This document shows positions 51,101 to 58,882 of a DNA stretch of 64,000 bases, one piece after another. This DNA is from Maylandia zebra. Lineage: Eukaryota > Chordata > Actinopteri > Cichliformes > Cichlidae. The number at the start of each line of letters is the position of its first letter. Position 1 is the first letter of the stretch. Under the pieces are notes generated by a model. It saw only the letters and a list, made by a program, of their open reading frames with translations, was not told where the DNA came from and did not search any database. The translations under genes and the position numbers were made by a program. The DNA lies in NCBI RefSeq assembly GCF_041146795.1, contig NC_135187.1:2047501-2111500 (forward strand). Reading direction: 5' to 3'.

Positions 51101-53559
51101 CCATGCTGTCTGTTCCTGCATGTCTTGTCCGGCCTGCTCGTCCTGCACGTCCGGTCCGGCCTGCTCGTCCTGCACGTCCTGTCCGGGTTTGGACTGTTGT
51201 GCCGTCAGCCTCCGGGCCGGCCCCCTGAACTTTTTCGACACTGTTGCCTGGGCCTATGCGCCTTTCGTGAGCCCTTTTGTTTGTTTGCTTTTAGACTATG
51301 CCTGGGCCTTGGTGCTGCTGTTTTGGACTTTGTTCCTGTGTTTTGTTCTGTTGCTTTCCGGGCTCCGTTGTTTGTTCTTTTTTTTTTTTTGTTTCTGGCT
51401 CCTTGTTTGGTTTGTTTCCAGCCCTCCATCCTGTTTCCCCTGCCGCCCACTCTGGTTGGGTTGTTTTTTTTTTTTTTGTTTTGGTGTTTTGGTTTGGGCT
51501 GTCTGGAAGCCAGCCCTGTCTCCCCTATCACCTGTATCCCCTTGTCTAGTTTGCGTCTCTATGTATCCTTAGTTCCTATATCCCCGTGTTCACTCAGTGT
51601 TTGTGTCTGCCCTGGTCCCACGTCTCTGTTCCCTCTGTAGTGCCTGCATGTGAGTCTGTGTTATGTGTTTCCTGTTTTACTTTGAAGGTCTCTGTCTTTT
51701 CTCAGTGTGTTCAGTTTACGCTTCTTTGGTCTCGTCAGTTCTGATTTGCCCCAGCTGTGTTTCCCTCCTGTTACTCATTCCCTGATTGCTCCCTCTGTGT
51801 ATTTAAGCCCTGTGTTTCTCTGTGTCTGTGTTGCGATCTACCGTTTATTTTGCTGTGTGTTTTGCTAGTCCACCGGTGTTAGTTTATTTTGACTTATTTC
51901 CAGTTATGTTATGTTTGCGTTCAGCATTAAAGCTGTTTTGGTTTAAGTTCTGTCTCCGGAGTCTGCATCTTGGGTCCTATTCCTGTCTGCACACAGCCAC
52001 ACCTAACAATTTAGGGATATTTATTTGACGTTTATCTGCATTTTCTTTGGTTTTAATTTTAACAAATGTTATATCACCAGCAGACAACCAAAGTACAATT
52101 TCCATTCTTTTTCCAGCAAATGTAATGACGATGACAACAAAAAGTGTAACAGAGAAAGGTTTGGAAATACATTTATTTATTCATTTAGACAGTCAGGTTT
52201 AAGAATCAAATGTTTAAAACTAGTTTTATTTTTATTTATTTTTTAAATCCAGTCCTGTCTGGCAGCTTTTGCAATTAGAATTATGAGTTGAATGCACTGT
52301 TGTGCTAAACATGTTCTCTATAGACTCTTCTTGTTCAGGTGTTTCTTTTATCTGTTTATTTATAAATTTCTATTCATGTTATTTCGCTTATTACATTATA
52401 TGTTCGATAGTATGACAAGGCAGTAAAAAAGGGGGTATAGAGGAAGGTTTAAGGGCAAATAGTACAAATAGAAAGGCACAATGCTTTGCCAAATGCCACA
52501 CTTGTAAGAAATACAAATTCAAAAATGGTCAGTTATATAAATCAGTGACACTTGTGGTGTGTGTGTGTGTGTGTGTGACAGAGAGAGAGCAATTAACTTC
52601 AATTAATTTCAATTTGGTAAATGTTAAATCTCAAGACAAGACTTTTCTTTAATGAAGTTTTTGAAGTTACTTTGTGTCATTATCAATTTTAAAACTGAAA
52701 TGTTTAACTACAGTTAAAATTTTTATAATATAATTATTTACACAATTTAAGAATATTTATTTGATGTTTACCTGTGTTTTATTTGATATTTAATGATTTA
52801 AATTAAATGATGATTTAATGATTTTTAATATATGTCAAATAACCAATAACCCATTTAGAGTTTCTATTCTTTTTTTCAGCAACTCCAAAAAAGATGACAA
52901 CACAAAGTACAACAAAGAAAGGTTTGGAAACTCATGTATCTATTTGTTTAAAAAAATCACTTAACAATAAACAGTTTAAAATGGATGTTTAATTTCTTTG
53001 ATGAAGACTGAAAGAGGTTTTGATTTATGTAATTTAAGTATATTTACTTGTTGTTAACCTGTAGTTTCTTTGGTATCCGATGCATTTTAAAAAATGTTCA
53101 GTCCCCAACAGATAACAAAAACACAGCTTCTATTTCTTGTGTAAATTTCAAGAAAATGACAAAACAAAGTAAAACAAAAGAGGATCAGAGACTGAAAGTT
53201 TTATTTGAATAATCAGTTAAAGTAATCAATTTTTAACTGTAGTTGTAATTTTTTGATAACGAAGGATCAAAGTACAGCTGAGAAAGATTTTCTCTCATTC
53301 TGTCTTTTTTGTATCTTTGGCTCTGAAGACATTTTTAATTGAACCCTTCTAAGTTACACAAGACTGCAGTAAAATTTATTTTCATCGTGAAACTAAATGA
53401 TATACAACCCTTTCAGGATATAGCTGTCCTGTAGGATGGCTGAGGGCAGGATCCAAATGTTACTATGAATTAAATGACAGGAGAAGTTCGCAGGAGAATG
53501 AATCATACTGCCAGAGAAGAGGAGGAAGTCTAATTGTCGTAAATAGTAGAGAAAAACAG
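28490..53559 (+). CDS. Gene C: chimeric receptor with mini-exon stalk, SRCR domains and a lectin exon
   Basis: Exon model: 28490-28622 (cytoplasmic), 36566-36676 (membrane, 111 bp), 37078-37155, 37425-37523, then mini-exons at 38929, 39232, 39513, 39804, 40106, 41591, 42412, 42654, 42898, 43189 and 43490, two SRCR exons (44674-45093, 45411-45731), mini-exons 52117 and 52880, and lectin exon 53417-53559. Every internal junction up to the lectin exon is phase 1, so any subset of exons can be skipped without frameshift. The tail carries VRYSKGD, related to VKYSR of genes B and D. The stalk repeats are rich in TTQSTT, suited to O-glycosylation. SRCR domains bind proteins or microbial polyanions. 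Lectin exons 2 and 3 and a stop codon were not found downstream, so the real 3' end is unclear. Transcription of the whole chain as one mRNA is inferred. Confidence 0.55.
28995..29640. mobile_element. Non-autonomous hAT-like element
   Basis: Ends TAGTGGTGGGACAATC and TATCGCACACCACCACTT are inverted repeats, with GATCGATAC-rich subterminal sequence. A weak 8-bp duplication (CTTCTCAT versus CTTTTCTG). No transposase. Confidence 0.6.
29641..30239. other. Intron of gene C, nothing recognised
   Basis: No coding or repeat structure recognised by eye. Confidence 0.35.
30240..30333 (+). mobile_element. LINE 3' tail fragment
   Basis: ATAAAGTGCCTTGAGGCAAC then GCACTATATAAATAAAATTG and a TGAAT-rich end, the same tail type as 9655-9722. 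Confidence 0.6.
30743..31206 (-). pseudogene. Retroviral envelope transmembrane-subunit fragment
   Basis: Two minus-strand frames. One (31003-31206) contains QNRNALDML followed by GEKG, the conserved ectodomain helix region of gammaretrovirus-like envelope subunits. The other (30743-31006) has a long hydrophobic membrane segment and a CCCVPC cysteine cluster before a short tail. A frameshift separates them. Surface subunit absent. Confidence 0.65.
31110..31305 (-). pseudogene. Start of retroviral reverse transcriptase
   Basis: The minus frame contains [11 protein letters not shown] and later [13 protein letters not shown], matching the beginning of fish retroviral reverse transcriptases. The catalytic YxDD region is absent because the copy is cut near 31110 and joined to envelope sequence. 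Confidence 0.55.
31309..31788 (-). pseudogene. Retroviral domain with two H-x-T/S-x motifs (2H phosphoesterase-like)
   Basis: A 159-residue open frame between protease and reverse transcriptase remnants. It has HVTLFYD at residues 28-34 and HVSLVVH at 91-97, 63 residues apart, plus [10 protein letters not shown] (63-72) and a C-terminal SPSTKTYRI (129-137). Paired H-x-T/S-hydrophobic motifs are the signature of 2H phosphoesterases, which cleave 2',5' or cyclic phosphodiester bonds; the assignment is by motif only. It opens about 20 bp after the protease frame ends, in a different frame, so some decay has occurred. A conserved linker of another fold is the alternative. Confidence 0.5.
31808..32125 (-). 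pseudogene. Retroviral protease, C-terminal part
   Basis: A minus frame of 105 residues containing [12 protein letters not shown], the GRDLL motif near the C-terminus of retroviral aspartic proteases. The catalytic DTG was not seen in this frame. Confidence 0.6.
32094..32315 (-). pseudogene. Retroviral nucleocapsid with one zinc knuckle
   Basis: [14 protein letters not shown] fits C-x2-C-x4-H-x4-C. Followed by a Pro/Gly/Gln-rich stretch. Overlaps the protease frame by 32 bp in another frame. Confidence 0.7.
32285..32827 (-). pseudogene. Retroviral gag capsid fragment
   Basis: Two minus frames (32285-32482 and 32504-32827). The second has a charged C-terminal run ending [18 protein letters not shown]; the first has a Lys/Glu-rich segment before the zinc knuckle. 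Position suggests the capsid end. Broken by at least one frameshift. Confidence 0.5.
33011..34114 (-). other. Probable retroviral leader with imperfect repeats
   Basis: The motif GACTCTAACSGGG and relatives recur near 33537, 33625, 33765 and 33910, at irregular spacings. Lies between gag and a possible LTR. No coding sequence. Confidence 0.35.
34115..34830 (-). mobile_element. Possible 5' LTR of the endogenous retrovirus
   Basis: Minus-strand ATAAATAAAAG (near 34290) could be the LTR poly(A) signal, and the segment lies upstream of gag in the correct order. Includes a GT-rich stretch at 34440-34530. Exact ends are unresolved and no second copy was found. Confidence 0.35.
34831..35148 (+). 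mobile_element. Gypsy-like LTR fragment
   Basis: Shares GTGTATTTAAGTCCTCTGTC and GGTCAGCTGTGTCTCCCC layout with the LTRs at 4181 and 46057. Confidence 0.5.
35149..36235. mobile_element. hAT-like element ends and interior
   Basis: CAAGTAACTTGACCAACACTG ends at 35190, and its inverse CAGTGTTGGTCAAGTTACTTG starts at 35259, so two ends face outward across 68 bp. GTAATCAG/CTGATTAC repeats recur to 36210. The right end of the second unit is incomplete. Confidence 0.5.
36500..36533. repeat. Perfect 15-bp inverted repeat near a splice acceptor
   Basis: GTGAGATAATAGATA and its reverse complement are separated by CAAT, ending 33 bp before the gene C membrane exon. An RNA hairpin here could hide or expose the acceptor. 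Confidence 0.75.
36566..36676 (+). CDS. Gene C exon 2, membrane segment
   Basis: A 111-bp phase-1 exon (acceptor ctacag, donor gtgagg). Basic KRSHSR precedes the hydrophobic [18 protein letters not shown]. Confidence 0.82.
37078..37155 (+). CDS. Gene C stalk exon (26 codons), GC donor
   Basis: A 78-bp phase-1 exon, acceptor tcctcag, ending ACTACAACCGAGAAAG. The donor is gcttgt rather than the gttagg of the other stalk exons. Thr/Ser-rich: LTTETTTEK. Confidence 0.55.
37425..37523 (+). CDS. Gene C stalk exon (33 codons)
   Basis: A 99-bp phase-1 exon, acceptor gcattttag and donor gttaag. Contains NNRT, a potential N-glycosylation site, and ends TTQSTNEK. A later acceptor at ttttcacag would break the frame. 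Confidence 0.6.
37568..38692. mobile_element. Non-autonomous hAT element
   Basis: CAATGTTCCCTCTAA and GAGGGAACATTG are terminal inverted repeats, flanked by the 8-bp duplication GCTGTAAT/GCTGTAAG (37560-37567, 38693-38700; 7 of 8). Contains a nested SINE. Interrupts a stalk intron. Confidence 0.82.
38333..38632 (-). mobile_element. tRNA-derived SINE nested in the hAT element
   Basis: On the minus strand a B-box GGTTCGAGCCC (near 38569) is followed by the same body as 24520-24836. Confidence 0.7.
38836..38885. repeat. AT-dinucleotide-rich tract
   Basis: TATATATAATATATATATT-like simple sequence in a stalk intron. Confidence 0.7.
38929..43531 (+). CDS. Gene C mini-exon array encoding Thr-rich stalk repeats
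   Basis: Eleven exons, each after a T-rich tract plus CAG and before GT, each a multiple of 3 in phase 1: 38929-38979, 39232-39273, 39513-39554, 39804-39854, 40106-40147, 41591-41632, 42412-42453, 42654-42707, 42898-42939, 43189-43239 and 43490-43531. Seven are 42 bp and encode 14 residues around [11 protein letters not shown]; three of 51 bp end TKKVLK; one is 54 bp. Introns are about 240-560 bp and themselves repeated: 39513-40235 matches 42898-43620. One intron holds a hAT element (40242-41282). The product would be a mucin-like spacer between membrane and head domains. Confidence 0.6.
39424..39453 (+). repeat. Poly-G tract
   Basis: Nearly pure G after a short GT run, in a stalk intron. 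Confidence 0.7.
40242..41282 (-). mobile_element. hAT element with transposase fragment
   Basis: TAGGGATGCACCGATACC and GGTATCAGTGCATCCCTA form the terminal repeats. The target duplication is GTGTTGGA/GTATTGGA (40234-40241, 41283-41290; 7 of 8). The empty-site version of this intron is seen at 39355-39370. Confidence 0.88.
40473..41060 (-). pseudogene. hAT transposase fragment
   Basis: A 195-residue frame. Residues from about 108 onward ([20 protein letters not shown]) match the conserved RWNSTYxML block of hAT/ZBED-type transposases. The catalytic and C-terminal dimerisation regions are absent and the N-terminal half looks internally deleted, so it cannot be active. Confidence 0.75.
42031..42098 (+). 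repeat. (GT)n microsatellite, about 34 units
   Basis: Pure GT run. The duplicated intron at 52557-52577 carries only about 10 units. Confidence 0.95.
43620..43813 (+). repeat. Duplicated stalk intron, left of the LTR insertion
   Basis: Matches 41289-41480. The same copy resumes at 52009 after the LTR element, ending about 53030 (matching 41483-42560). Confidence 0.85.
44674..45093 (+). CDS. SRCR-domain exon 1
   Basis: A 420-bp exon, phase 1 to 1 (acceptor ttgcaaacag, donor gtaaat). A 40-residue Ser/Thr/Pro-rich lead with two N-glycosylation sites (NVT, NST) is followed by one full scavenger-receptor cysteine-rich domain: [50 protein letters not shown] and DAGVICE. It has eight cysteines in a single exon, as in group B SRCR domains. 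Such domains bind proteins or microbial surfaces. It resembles DMBT1/CD163-type domains; its splice phases fit the gene C stalk exons. Confidence 0.85.
45411..45731 (+). CDS. SRCR-domain exon 2
   Basis: A 321-bp exon, phase 1 to 1 (acceptor ttaacacag, donor gtaaat), encoding a second eight-cysteine SRCR domain very similar to the first ([16 protein letters not shown] to DAGVICQ). The exons arose by tandem duplication. If the donor is not used, the frame runs on 15 codons to a stop. Confidence 0.85.
46057..46547 (+). repeat. LTR copy 1 (3' portion of the 5' LTR)
   Basis: Matches 51516-52008 with roughly ten differences seen by eye. Contains TGTATTTAAGCCCTGTG as a possible promoter and ends CCTAACA. 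Confidence 0.8.
46567..46947 (+). pseudogene. Gag-like protein, N-terminal half
   Basis: ATG at 46567 gives [18 protein letters not shown], resembling the MDPADS start of fish sushi-type gypsy gag proteins, then a helical stretch and a Ser/Pro-rich tail. Interrupted at about 46948 by the LINE; the rest continues at about 50290. Confidence 0.6.
46948..50270 (-). mobile_element. Second Rex1/CR1-type LINE, about 3.3 kb
   Basis: On the minus strand the 3' end carries a poly-purine tail of ATTCTG repeats (46948-46980) after CAATAAAG. The 5' leader is right of 50193. It is a different family from 11173-14505 but has the same plan. Inserted within the gag-like ORF of the LTR element. Confidence 0.85.
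47172..50157 (-). pseudogene. LINE polyprotein with one frameshift
   Basis: Two minus frames, 49618-50193 (start best placed at 50157) and 47172-49511 (779 residues), are separated by a small deletion near 49625 in the endonuclease region. The first has a hydrophobic stretch ([13 protein letters not shown]), a basic stretch, and FTESWL. The second has [39 protein letters not shown] and a catalytic FSDD (residues 551-554) in place of FADD. Otherwise open to the end, so it was lost recently. Confidence 0.82.
50291..51228 (+). pseudogene. Gag-like protein, repetitive C-terminal half
   Basis: Opens with an acidic EDEEE and basic RRKRRHRH stretch, then minisatellite repeats: about six copies of a 51-60-bp unit (core [13 protein letters not shown] in one frame) at 50400-50680, three copies of a unit with [14 protein letters not shown] (50730-50840), then SASASPGPA repeats to about 51070 and an Arg/Pro-rich end with a stop near 51228. 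A 1-nt shift near 50425 changes frame. Since units are multiples of 3, several frames stay open, and coding in this frame is inferred. Confidence 0.45.
51516..52008 (+). repeat. LTR copy 2 (3' LTR, 5' part not recognisable)
   Basis: Direct repeat of 46057-46547, ending CCTAACA at the ATTTA duplication. Upstream T-rich sequence (51370-51515) may be the polypurine side or altered LTR start. Confidence 0.78.
52117..52921 (+). CDS. Gene C mini-exons after the LTR insertion
   Basis: Two 42-bp phase-1 exons, 52117-52158 ([14 protein letters not shown]) and 52880-52921 ([14 protein letters not shown]), identical in coding to 41591-41632 and 42412-42453. The intron between them is duplicated too. 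Confidence 0.6.
53135..53190 (+). pseudogene. Degenerate mini-exon
   Basis: AAAATGACAAAACAAAGT resembles a stalk exon, but the donor position reads GAGGATCAG and lacks GT. Confidence 0.4.
53417..53559 (+). CDS. Gene C lectin-domain exon 1
   Basis: A 143-bp exon, phase 1 to 0 (acceptor cctttcag, donor gtaggt). Encodes [18 protein letters not shown], then [19 protein letters not shown], the first half of a C-type lectin domain and clearly homologous to 2593-2732. The matching second and third lectin exons were not found before gene D. Confidence 0.75.
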
Positions 53560-53778
53560 GTAGGTGTGTTTACACTTCTCAATTGAAATGTGACCAAATA
53601 TTGCTTTTTAAATGCGTCATTTGTTGAGTGTTACCGCATCTGTGCTTTCAACCAGATACAGAATCTTTAACTACCAAGGAAGCAGGTTAGCACAAGCAGC
53701 AACTGGTTAATCAAAGGAACAAAACTTAGAACAGAATTTCAGATATGCTTAAATATGCTTAAATGACCATTTATGCAA

Positions 53779-54148
53779 CACGGTGGTTAGCACTGTTGCC
53801 GCACAGCAAGAAGGTCCTGAGTTCAATTCCAACATCAGGCCGGGGTCTTTCTGTGTGGAGTTTGCATGTTCTCCCCGTGTTTGCGTGGGTTCCCTCCGGG
53901 TACTCCGGCTTCCTCCCACTGTCCAAAGACATGCAGCTTGTGGGGATAGGTTAATTGGAAAAATCCAAATTGCCACTAGGTGTGAATGTGAGTGCGAATG
54001 TTTGTCTGTCCCTGTGTGTTGGCCCTGCGACAGACTGGCGACCTGTCCAGGGTGTACCCCGCCTTTCGCCCTATGACAGCTGGGATAGGCTCCAGCGCCC
54101 CCCGCGACCCTGAAAAGGACAAGCGGAAGCGAATGGATGGATGGATGT
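53779..54148 (+). mobile_element. tRNA-derived SINE (Mermaid-like)
   Basis: Head GGTTAGCACTGTTGCC with B-box GAGTTCAATTCC, body GTGTGGAGTTTGCATGTTCT ... CGACAGACTGGCGACCTGTC, and a GGATGGATGG tail. A very common fish repeat; the subfamily name is tentative. Confidence 0.75.
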
Positions 54149-54149
54149 C

Positions 54150-57105
54150 TAGGGGGGTTAAGATGGTGCCAATGTGTATGGCTTGCTGTCTGTTCCTCCA
54201 AATCTGTTTTAATGGTATTATTCTGCTGTGACGTCGACACCCTGCTGGTCTATGATCGCTAAGTTTTACTTAAACTTCGGCTATCTCCCAATACTCTGGT
54301 GTGTAGACTGGGAAACACAAAATACTGCCTCCACTCCTGTCGTTGGTTCCTACTCACCTGCTCCATGTACCTGTGCCATCTCCCCGGAAGCAAGGTCACC
54401 GTCGCGGCAAACAGAGTGGGAGATTGGTGAAGCTGAAGGCCTGTTGAGCGTTTGGTTCTGCTATTTCTTCCGGTGCTCCTAGCGTTGACTGCCGCCCCCC
54501 TTTTCCCTGGCATCTTCATAAGCCATCCTATGCATATCTGGTGCCTCTTGCTGGCTCTGAGATGTTCCCACACCCCCTCCCATTATCCCTGTCCACGGCA
54601 GTGCAGAGCGAATCTGCAAAACCTGCCGTACGTTTAATGAGCAGAAGTCTGGTTACTGTTCAACTCCGGCCAAATTTGGCCTGGTAAGACTTTCATCCTT
54701 AAGGAATATTTTTTGTCACACTACTTGGACTTTCTCTGCCTAACTGAGACGTGGACAACTGCTGGTGATTCCAGCGCCTTTGCAGAACTTTAGCCTTCAG
54801 ACTGCTGCTATTTTAATGTCCCACGCAGATCTGGTCGAGGTGGAGGAGTAGCTACCATCTTCAGAAATCGCTACAGGTGTAAACAGGTTTCATTGGAATT
54901 TTATTTTTCCAGTTATTAACTGGAATTTAAGTTAAATTAAATTTCTCTCCATCTTCTATAATCAGTTCTCCATTCCCGAGACACTCCAAAACGTAGAGGA
55001 ACTCAGTTCTTGGTTTCATACCACTTGTCAGACTGCCTTGGATATTGTTGCCCCTCTGAAAATCAGGCATCCTAAGACCAAGTTTGGACCCTGGTTGAAC
55101 GATGAAACCTGTGCTGCGAGGCGTGAATGTCGTAGGGCTGAGCGGAGATGGAAAAAAGATAACTTACAGGTCTCTACAAAATTTAAGCGAGCGCTGGGCC
55201 TTATATCAGTACACAGTAAAAGAAACAAAGTGGAAAGACTTTGCTAACATTATTTTTGGTAAATTATCAGAAACCACATACAATGTTTAACTCAATTGAG
55301 ACTATTTTATGCCCTCCTTCTTCTCTCAGTTTTGAGCCTTCACTTCTTTATGAACAAATTACTTTTGGCTAGGGTACGGATTATTTTGCCCACATCTGAC
55401 CAATTTGTCTTTCAACAGTTTGAGTCGGTTATTGTTGCTCAGCTACAGGAGGTGGTGGATCATCTAAAGCCCGTAGGCTCACCTCACGATGCTATCCCTC
55501 CCCGTTTTCTGAAAAACGTTCTTTCTACCATATGTTCAACTATTGTAACCATTTCAAATAGCAGCCTTACCTCAGGTGTGGTTCCAAAGAATTTCAAAGA
55601 TACAATTTCTTCTAAAGAAACCTGGGCTAGATACAAACGCTGAAAACTTCAGACCAATATCTAAGCTGCCATTTTTTATCTAAATTCTTGGAAAAAATAG
55701 TATATAACCAATTGATCTCATACTTGAATGCACAAAATATTCAGGAGATTTTCCTATCTGGTTTTAAAGCAATGCATAGCACTGAATCGTCACTTTTAAG
55801 AATTTTTAATGATATATTTTAATTTGATTCTGGTGAAAGTGTCATTCTTATTTTACTCGATTTAACTGCTGAATTTGACACTGTAGACGATGAAATTTTA
55901 ATCTGTGTGTGTGTCCGTATAACAGGTGTGGCTCTGAAATGGTCTTATTTAACAGATCGAACCTTTTCAGTTCGCTTAGGAAACTGAGTCCTCCCGTGCT
56001 CCGCTGTCTCACGGAGTACCACAGGGTTCCATTCTGGGCTCTATCCTGTTTTCGCTTTGTTTACTTCCCTTGGGCTCAATTTTTAGAAAACACAGACTCT
56101 CTTTTCACTGTTATGCAGATGACTGTCAGATTTATGTTCCTCTTAAGAAGAAGAATAGGTCGTCTGTAAATCGCTTGCAAACATGTCTGGAGGACGTCAA
56201 GTCGTGGTTGGCGCTAAACTTTCTTTGCTTTAATGATTCTAAAACTGAAGTAATGATGCTTAGACCTGCCTCCATTGGTGTTCTGTGTGTTGATTTGCAA
56301 ACCCTGAAATCATTTTGTAAACCAGAGATTGTAAATCTAGGTTTTAAAATGGATCCTGAACTTAAGCTTGAAGGCCAGATTAGGTTGGCTGTAGGGTCTA
56401 GTTTCTTTCATCTGAGGCAGCTGGCCAAAATTAAGCACGTTCTTGCGCCACAGCAATTTGAAACAGTAATCCATGCCTTTGTAACCGTTCGGCTGGATTA
56501 CTGTAATTATGGGGTGAGTCGATCTTCTGCTTTTCTGCAGCTAGTCCAGAATGCTGCTGCACGTCTTTTAACTGCCACTCGTAGATGCGAGTATATGACC
56601 CCAGTTTTATGTTCACTTCATTGGCTGCCCGTGTATGTTAGGATCCATTTTAAGCTGCTTTTTATTTTTTAAATCTTTGTCCAATGCTGCCGCTCTGTAC
56701 CTCTCTAAGCTTCTTCATCCATACATACCGTCCAGGTCCCTCAGGTCGGCAGACCAGCTCCTCCTGAGTGTGCCTGTAATCGTAAGCTCAGAGGGGATTG
56801 TGTGTTTGTGGTGTCAGCACTAAAATTGTGGAATGAGTTGCATTTACATGTTAGACGGGCGCCTTCCTTATCGCTTTTTAAATCATGTCTTAGAACATAT
56901 TTATTTACCCCGGCTTTCAGCACAGCAGGATTTTTTGATGTCTCTTAATCTGTTCGTTATTAATTATATATATTTTTAATTTTAAGGTATTCTATATGTA
57001 ATTTAAACTGTTTTCTCTTTGTTTCATATTTGTAGCACTTTGGCCAACATTGTTGGATGTACAGTGCTTTATAAATAGAATAAAGAAAGATCTTTCTTTA
57101 ATTGC
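54150..57105 (+). mobile_element. Degenerate L2-type LINE
   Basis: Broken + frames in order: an endonuclease start near 54680-54790, reverse transcriptase from about 55380 (VVDHLKPVGSPHDAIPPRFL near 55450), catalytic FHCYADDCQIYVPL near 56105-56145, and a C-terminal LDYCNYG...LLTATRR...TPVLCSLHWLPV block to 56640. The 3' end is TTTATAAATAGAATAAAG. Many frameshifts; same family as 470-2069 and 14673-17330. Confidence 0.78.
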
Positions 57106-57924
57106 TAGCTCCAATTCCCAGGAAACAAAGTCAAACTCTAAACATGTGTACTTTTTGCATTCTTGCTCTTCACTTTATTAAAGAAATAACTTATTTAACT
57201 AATTTCTATTTTTTTTTCACTGCATAAAATATACATTTACAAAGTATGGCAACTCTTCCATGTTTTTGTCTCTGTGTAGAGAATACTTCATGGGGAAACA
57301 ACTGAGGAAGTTCAGCAGTGTGGGATCCAATGACAAAATGCAAGTATGGCTTATCCTTCCATCTCAAATGTGAATGGGATTTTGCACTGCACACTAATCT
57401 GCCATAACATTAAAACCACTGACAGGCATACTAGTGGTGCCCATCACAATAGGACACGCAGAGTGGTTCCAGCTCACCAGAATCTCGTTAAAAAGGTGCT
57501 GTACTGTGTTTAGCAGCTGGTGCTTGGTGGTGTGCAGAATCATTTTAATGATAACAAAATAGATCTGATTTAATAAGTTTATGTTTGTGTTCATATACTA
57601 AGAAGCACTTAAATGAAAACTGCTACGATGAGAAAGATAATCTAGTAGGCACAAACATTTTCTGGTAGAGAATTAGATTAAAGCAGAATTCTATAAAGAC
57701 TTCTGCATAATTCTGTTACCAACATTATATGGAATGTTGCAGGAAAATAAGGAAATGGCAGACTACCACCAAATATGTATTCTTTCAACATTAGTCTCTG
57801 GCTAAAACCAGGCAAGTACTGCGTTTCCTACCAGCTACCGTCCAGTATCTCTTTTTAATGTTGACCTTAATGTAATCTGCAAAGCTCTCTCATAAAGATT
57901 AGAGACAGACACTATCTCTACTTT
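57106..57924. other. Intergenic, nothing recognised
   Basis: AT-rich. No lectin exon was found here despite its position after the gene C lectin exon. Confidence 0.4.
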
Positions 57925-58432
57925 CAAGATTAGGCTTCAAACTTTCCTTTTTGCTAAAGCATATAGTTAGGGCTGGACCAGGTGACCCTGAATCCTCCCT
58001 TAGTTATGCTGCAATAGGTGTGGGCTGCTGAGGGATTCCCATGATGCACTGGGTGTTTCTTCTTCAGTCACCTTTCTCACTCACTATGTATTAACAGACC
58101 TCTCTGCATTGAATCGTACCGGTTATTAATCTCTGTCTCTCTTCCACAGCATGTCTTTATCCTGTCTTCTTCCACTCACCCCAACCAGTCACAGCAGATG
58201 GCTCCGCCCCTCCCTGAGCCTGGTTCTGTTTTCTTCCTGTTAAACGGGATTTTTCCTTCCCACTCTCAACAAATTGCTTGCTTACAGTGGGTCATTTCAT
58301 TGTTGGGGTTTTCTGTGTTTCCTTTGTATTATTGTAGAGTCTTTATCCTAAAATGTAAAATGCCATGAGCTGTTGTTGTGATGTGATTCTCTATGAATAA
58401 AACCAAATTGAACTGAATTGAATTGTTTTTGA
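57925..58432 (+). mobile_element. LINE 3' UTR fragment
   Basis: Contains CCCATGATGCACTGGGTGTT, CTCTTCCACAGCATGTCTTT and ends in the TGAACTGAATTGAATTG tail typical of a widespread fish LINE 3' end. Confidence 0.65.
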
Positions 58433-58882
58433 GGGGGGACATAGGTTACTGACGTGGTACACTCCTGGCTCGATCTGGGGTGGGTTGGGGACTTGGCCTT
58501 ATGGGGCACTCTGTCTCTGGCTTTTTTGGGTCTGGCTTTGCCTGAGGGGCGTGTGTCTTCGCTGATGTGTCGCCAGGGTTGTGGGCTGGTACATGCATGA
58601 ATCTCAGCATCATCGGCTAAAATTCATATGAACTTCTGCTACACTTGATGTAACTTAACTTGACCATGAAACCACAACAACTGTGTTCCAGTCACACACT
58701 GTTCTTTACTTTAAATCACAAAGCATCAAACTAACCTGTTTATCTTGCACTAACTTGAAGAGGATTTCCATGCAGACTTTAAATAACACAGTCCACCACA
58801 GTGAGATTTGCAGCATGTTTGATAATATGAACGTTACATTTACAGAGCCAATATCTGATTTACAAACATGATGACTTATACT
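58433..58882. other. Intergenic, nothing recognised
   Basis: No structure recognised. Confidence 0.35.

Larger units (their letters stand above)
43814..52008 (+). mobile_element. Composite gypsy-like LTR element carrying SRCR exons and a LINE
   Basis: The 8195-bp insertion starts TGTTAGG, ends CCTAACA and is flanked by the 5-bp duplication ATTTA (43809-43813, 52009-52013); the uninterrupted sequence is at 41480-41490. Internal direct repeats of about 490 bp (46057-46547 and 51516-52008) are LTR parts. The 5' LTR appears split: its first about 160 bp (43814-43975, pyrimidine-rich) is separated from the rest (from about 45980) by about 2 kb containing two SRCR exons. The interior codes a gag-like protein without protease or polymerase, interrupted by a LINE (46948-50270). 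Non-autonomous. Confidence 0.75.

Noticed and set aside
50387..51241. Several minus-strand open frames with Glu/Ala/Gln-rich repeats
   Set aside because: They are products of the repetitive gag-like minisatellite, whose unit length keeps all frames open.
50291..51640. Long + strand frame of 449 codons
   Set aside because: After the first 45 codons it reads the repeats out of the likely frame and runs on into the 3' LTR, so it is not annotated as one protein.
53749..54240. 163-codon minus-strand frame
   Set aside because: It is the antisense of a SINE.
57275..57420. Possible second lectin exon for gene C after a tctgtgtag acceptor
   Set aside because: No frame gives the WIGL or WVDG core, and the phase-0 frame hits a stop quickly.
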